Assembly: GCF_003610455.1 (NCBI RefSeq)
Contig: NZ_RAQK01000002.1
Span: 186,001-250,000 of the forward strand
DNA: 64,000 nucleotides
Direction of reading: 5' to 3'
From: Sulfitobacter guttiformis
GTDB taxonomy: Bacteria; Pseudomonadota; Alphaproteobacteria; Rhodobacterales; Rhodobacteraceae
Position 1 is the first letter of the stretch. The number at the start of each line of letters is the position of its first letter. Below are positions 62,797-64,000 of this stretch, in pieces. The notes under the pieces were generated by a model. The model saw only the letters and a list, made by a program, of their open reading frames with translations. It was not told the DNA's origin and searched no databases. The position numbers were made by a program, and so were the translations under genes.

Positions 62797-63366
62797 TTAT
62801 GCGCCCCAAGTGCGTACTGTGCCGCAATCCATATGGACAAAATTTGATCCAGAGTATTGCCCGACACCGCCACCACGACATACAGCAGCTGCTTTTGCGA
62901 CCTGTCTTACAGACCGGCTATCGAGGCGCAAGTCTGCAGCCTGTCCACGAAGGTGAAGGGAGTTCTTTGCAACACCACCGGAACGGGAGCGCAGCATCGC
63001 ATTGGTTTTTGGACTGCGGTAACCAGAGAGCAGCATATAGGGCTCATTGACCTCGAGAAGATTATGCGCTGCTGCCATAATATCGACTGTGCGCAAGTCC
63101 ATGTTAACGGTGTCGTTGGTCCGCCAGTCGCGCATGAAATAATTCACTTCTTTAACCGCATCGCCAATATATTGGCCTTCGATCCAGTAAATCATGTCAA
63201 TCCGCTCGCCGGTACGGCCAGAATACATTTTTATTCTGCGAATATCACCTGCGCCGCGCAGGAAACCTGCTGCATTCGCGAAAGTGGGTGCGGCGGTTAC
63301 TGCTGTTGCTGCAAATGCGCCCAGAAGGCCGCGTCTTGTCATACCGTTCGAGAGTTTGCTTGTCAT
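62797..63366 (-). CDS. DUF882/YcbK-type peptidase M15-like protein
   Basis: A 189-residue exported protein. The N-terminus 'MTRRGLLGAFAATAV' (within MTSKLSNGMTRRG) is a Tat-type signal with twin Arg and an Ala-rich core to about residue 33. The rest shows 'SGYRSPKTNAML', 'NSLHLRGQAADLRL' and 'NFVHMDCG', the His/Asp zinc pattern of the M15/VanY-like DUF882 family, which act on peptidoglycan stem peptides. Next to the L,D-transpeptidase-like gene, which also acts on cell wall, but divergent from it. Confidence 0.9.
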   Translation of the reverse strand: MTSKLSNGMTRRGLLGAFAATAVTAAPTFANAAGFLRGAGDIRRIKMYSGRTGERIDMIYWIEGQYIGDAVKEVNYFMRDWRTNDTVNMDLRTVDIMAAAHNLLEVNEPYMLLSGYRSPKTNAMLRSRSGGVAKNSLHLRGQAADLRLDSRSVRQVAKAAAVCRGGGVGQYSGSNFVHMDCGTVRTWGA

Positions 63367-63728
63367 ACTGTCTGTCCCGTTTCTTGCCCGACTGGATTTC
63401 TTCCCGGCCGTGGCGTGCCTGTGGATCTGCCAATGTGCGCGCGATGTTACACGTGCCTTTTTTTCATCTCCCCAGATGCCCTAACTCTATTGCATAGCAA
63501 AAAATTGGAACCAAGTGATGAATCCGTTAGTTGTGAAATAGGGGGAATTTTAGGCAAGTTCTTGCGCATATGAATTCTCAGCAGGTGCCAGCATCCGCGT
63601 CTGATGTGCTTTTGGCACCAAATTACCGATATTATGAATAATATCGCAATTGTGAGTGGACTAACCCGCACTCTTTGCCGAAAAGAACACTGGATAAAAG
63701 GAAGAAAAGTCTTTCCGGGGATACACTT
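63367..63728. promoter_or_regulatory. Divergent promoter region of the cell-wall genes
   Basis: About 360 bases between the DUF882 gene and the L,D-transpeptidase gene, AT-rich, with no ORF I support. The region must contain both promoters; I cannot point to the boxes with confidence. Confidence 0.4.
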
Positions 63729-64000
63729 ATGTTGCTACGTCTGCCTAAATTCTACGCACCGCGCACAGCCGCGACATCCGCTGCCATGGCGCTTTTTCTC
63801 GGCGTACTGTTTATCGCGCCTGCCCTACCACTGAGCGCGGAAGTTACGACTGCTTTTAAACAGGCCGTGGCTGAAACAGGATCGCGTGACGCAGACATCG
63901 CAAAATTTTACCGCGAACAAAATTTTGAAGGCGTGTGGACCGGCGCGGGCGAACTACATCAGGCGCGCCGCGCGGCCTTGCTCGATGCGCTGCGCCACGC
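63729..64000 (+). CDS. L,D-transpeptidase-like protein (YcbB type), 5' part
   Basis: The first 90 residues, MLLRLPKFYAP..., with a signal peptide ('ALFLGVLFIAPALPLSA'), run to the window edge. 'DIAKFYREQNFEGVWTG' matches the N-terminal part of YcbB/DUF882-linked L,D-transpeptidases, which crosslink peptidoglycan. The transpeptidase domain itself is outside the window, so the call rests on this segment and on the DUF882 neighbour. Confidence 0.7.
   Translation, partial: MLLRLPKFYAPRTAATSAAMALFLGVLFIAPALPLSAEVTTAFKQAVAETGSRDADIAKFYREQNFEGVWTGAGELHQARRAALLDALRH

Overview
The window looks like a chromosomal segment of an alphaproteobacterium of the Rhodobacteraceae, Roseobacter group (Sulfitobacter-like; genus not provable from sequence alone). 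Supporting signs are a circularly permuted tmRNA with a tag of the ANDN..AMAA type, the DMSP genes dmdA and acuI, the trgA-trgB-cysK tellurite locus, DUF4169 and ribbon-helix-helix proteins beside fumC, a split B12-dependent methionine-synthase-type gene pair, a monomeric NADP isocitrate dehydrogenase, and an RNase E with a long acidic insert.

Layout. 1-3.2 kb is the right end of a prophage or phage-derived element: the C-terminus of a portal protein, small unknown proteins, two divergent ribbon-helix-helix regulators around three operator-like repeats, and a tyrosine integrase whose last codons lie inside the 3' end of tRNA-Ile(CAT), the probable attachment site. 3.4-12.2 kb is housekeeping: purM-purN, rnd, sufE, a DUF1638 protein with a 51-residue membrane partner, a corrinoid protein and a homocysteine methyltransferase, then purC-purS-purQ. 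12.2-15.4 kb is a DctB/DctD-like two-component pair whose regulator lacks the sigma-54 contact loop. 16.3-26.4 kb holds rne, tusA, ccdA, a hydrolase-P450 pair, class I fba, fumC with two small partners, and sspB. 26.4-28.5 kb is chrB-chrA, followed by ssrA.

29.4-36.5 kb is a DMSP module: a GntR/FCD regulator with a long inverted-repeat operator, DUF2182, DUF1326, a DinB-fold protein, dmdA, acuI and a BCCT transporter. The first four plus-strand genes (DUF2182, DUF1326, DinB, dmdA) are tightly packed, three of them with overlapping start and stop codons, so the unknown proteins are probably expressed with the demethylase. 36.6-46.4 kb contains an aminotransferase V protein, photolyase, a cyclopropane-fatty-acid-synthase-type enzyme, trgA-trgB-cysK, MscS and AlaX.

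46.4-60.2 kb, starting directly after tRNA-Ser(GGA), is gene-sparse, looks more AT-rich and is probably an island. Its core (49.5-53.1 kb) is the most interesting part of the window: a 56-residue peptide made of two near-identical modules whose DNA differences are mostly synonymous, an alpha/beta-hydrolase thioesterase with Cys in place of the nucleophilic Ser, a carrier protein, an AMP-forming ligase, and a HExxH protein resembling the peptide beta-hydroxylase-like family. Around it lie a sulfotransferase-like gene, a UvrA paralogue without the UvrB-binding domain, and an FAD oxidoreductase. I infer a peptide-modifying or small-molecule biosynthetic cluster that I cannot match to a described one. 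A DUF892 stress protein and a BLUF photoreceptor gene that seems to lack a conventional start codon close the island. 60.4-64 kb returns to core genes: icd, a DUF882 (YcbK-type) protein and the start of an L,D-transpeptidase-like gene cut by the window edge.
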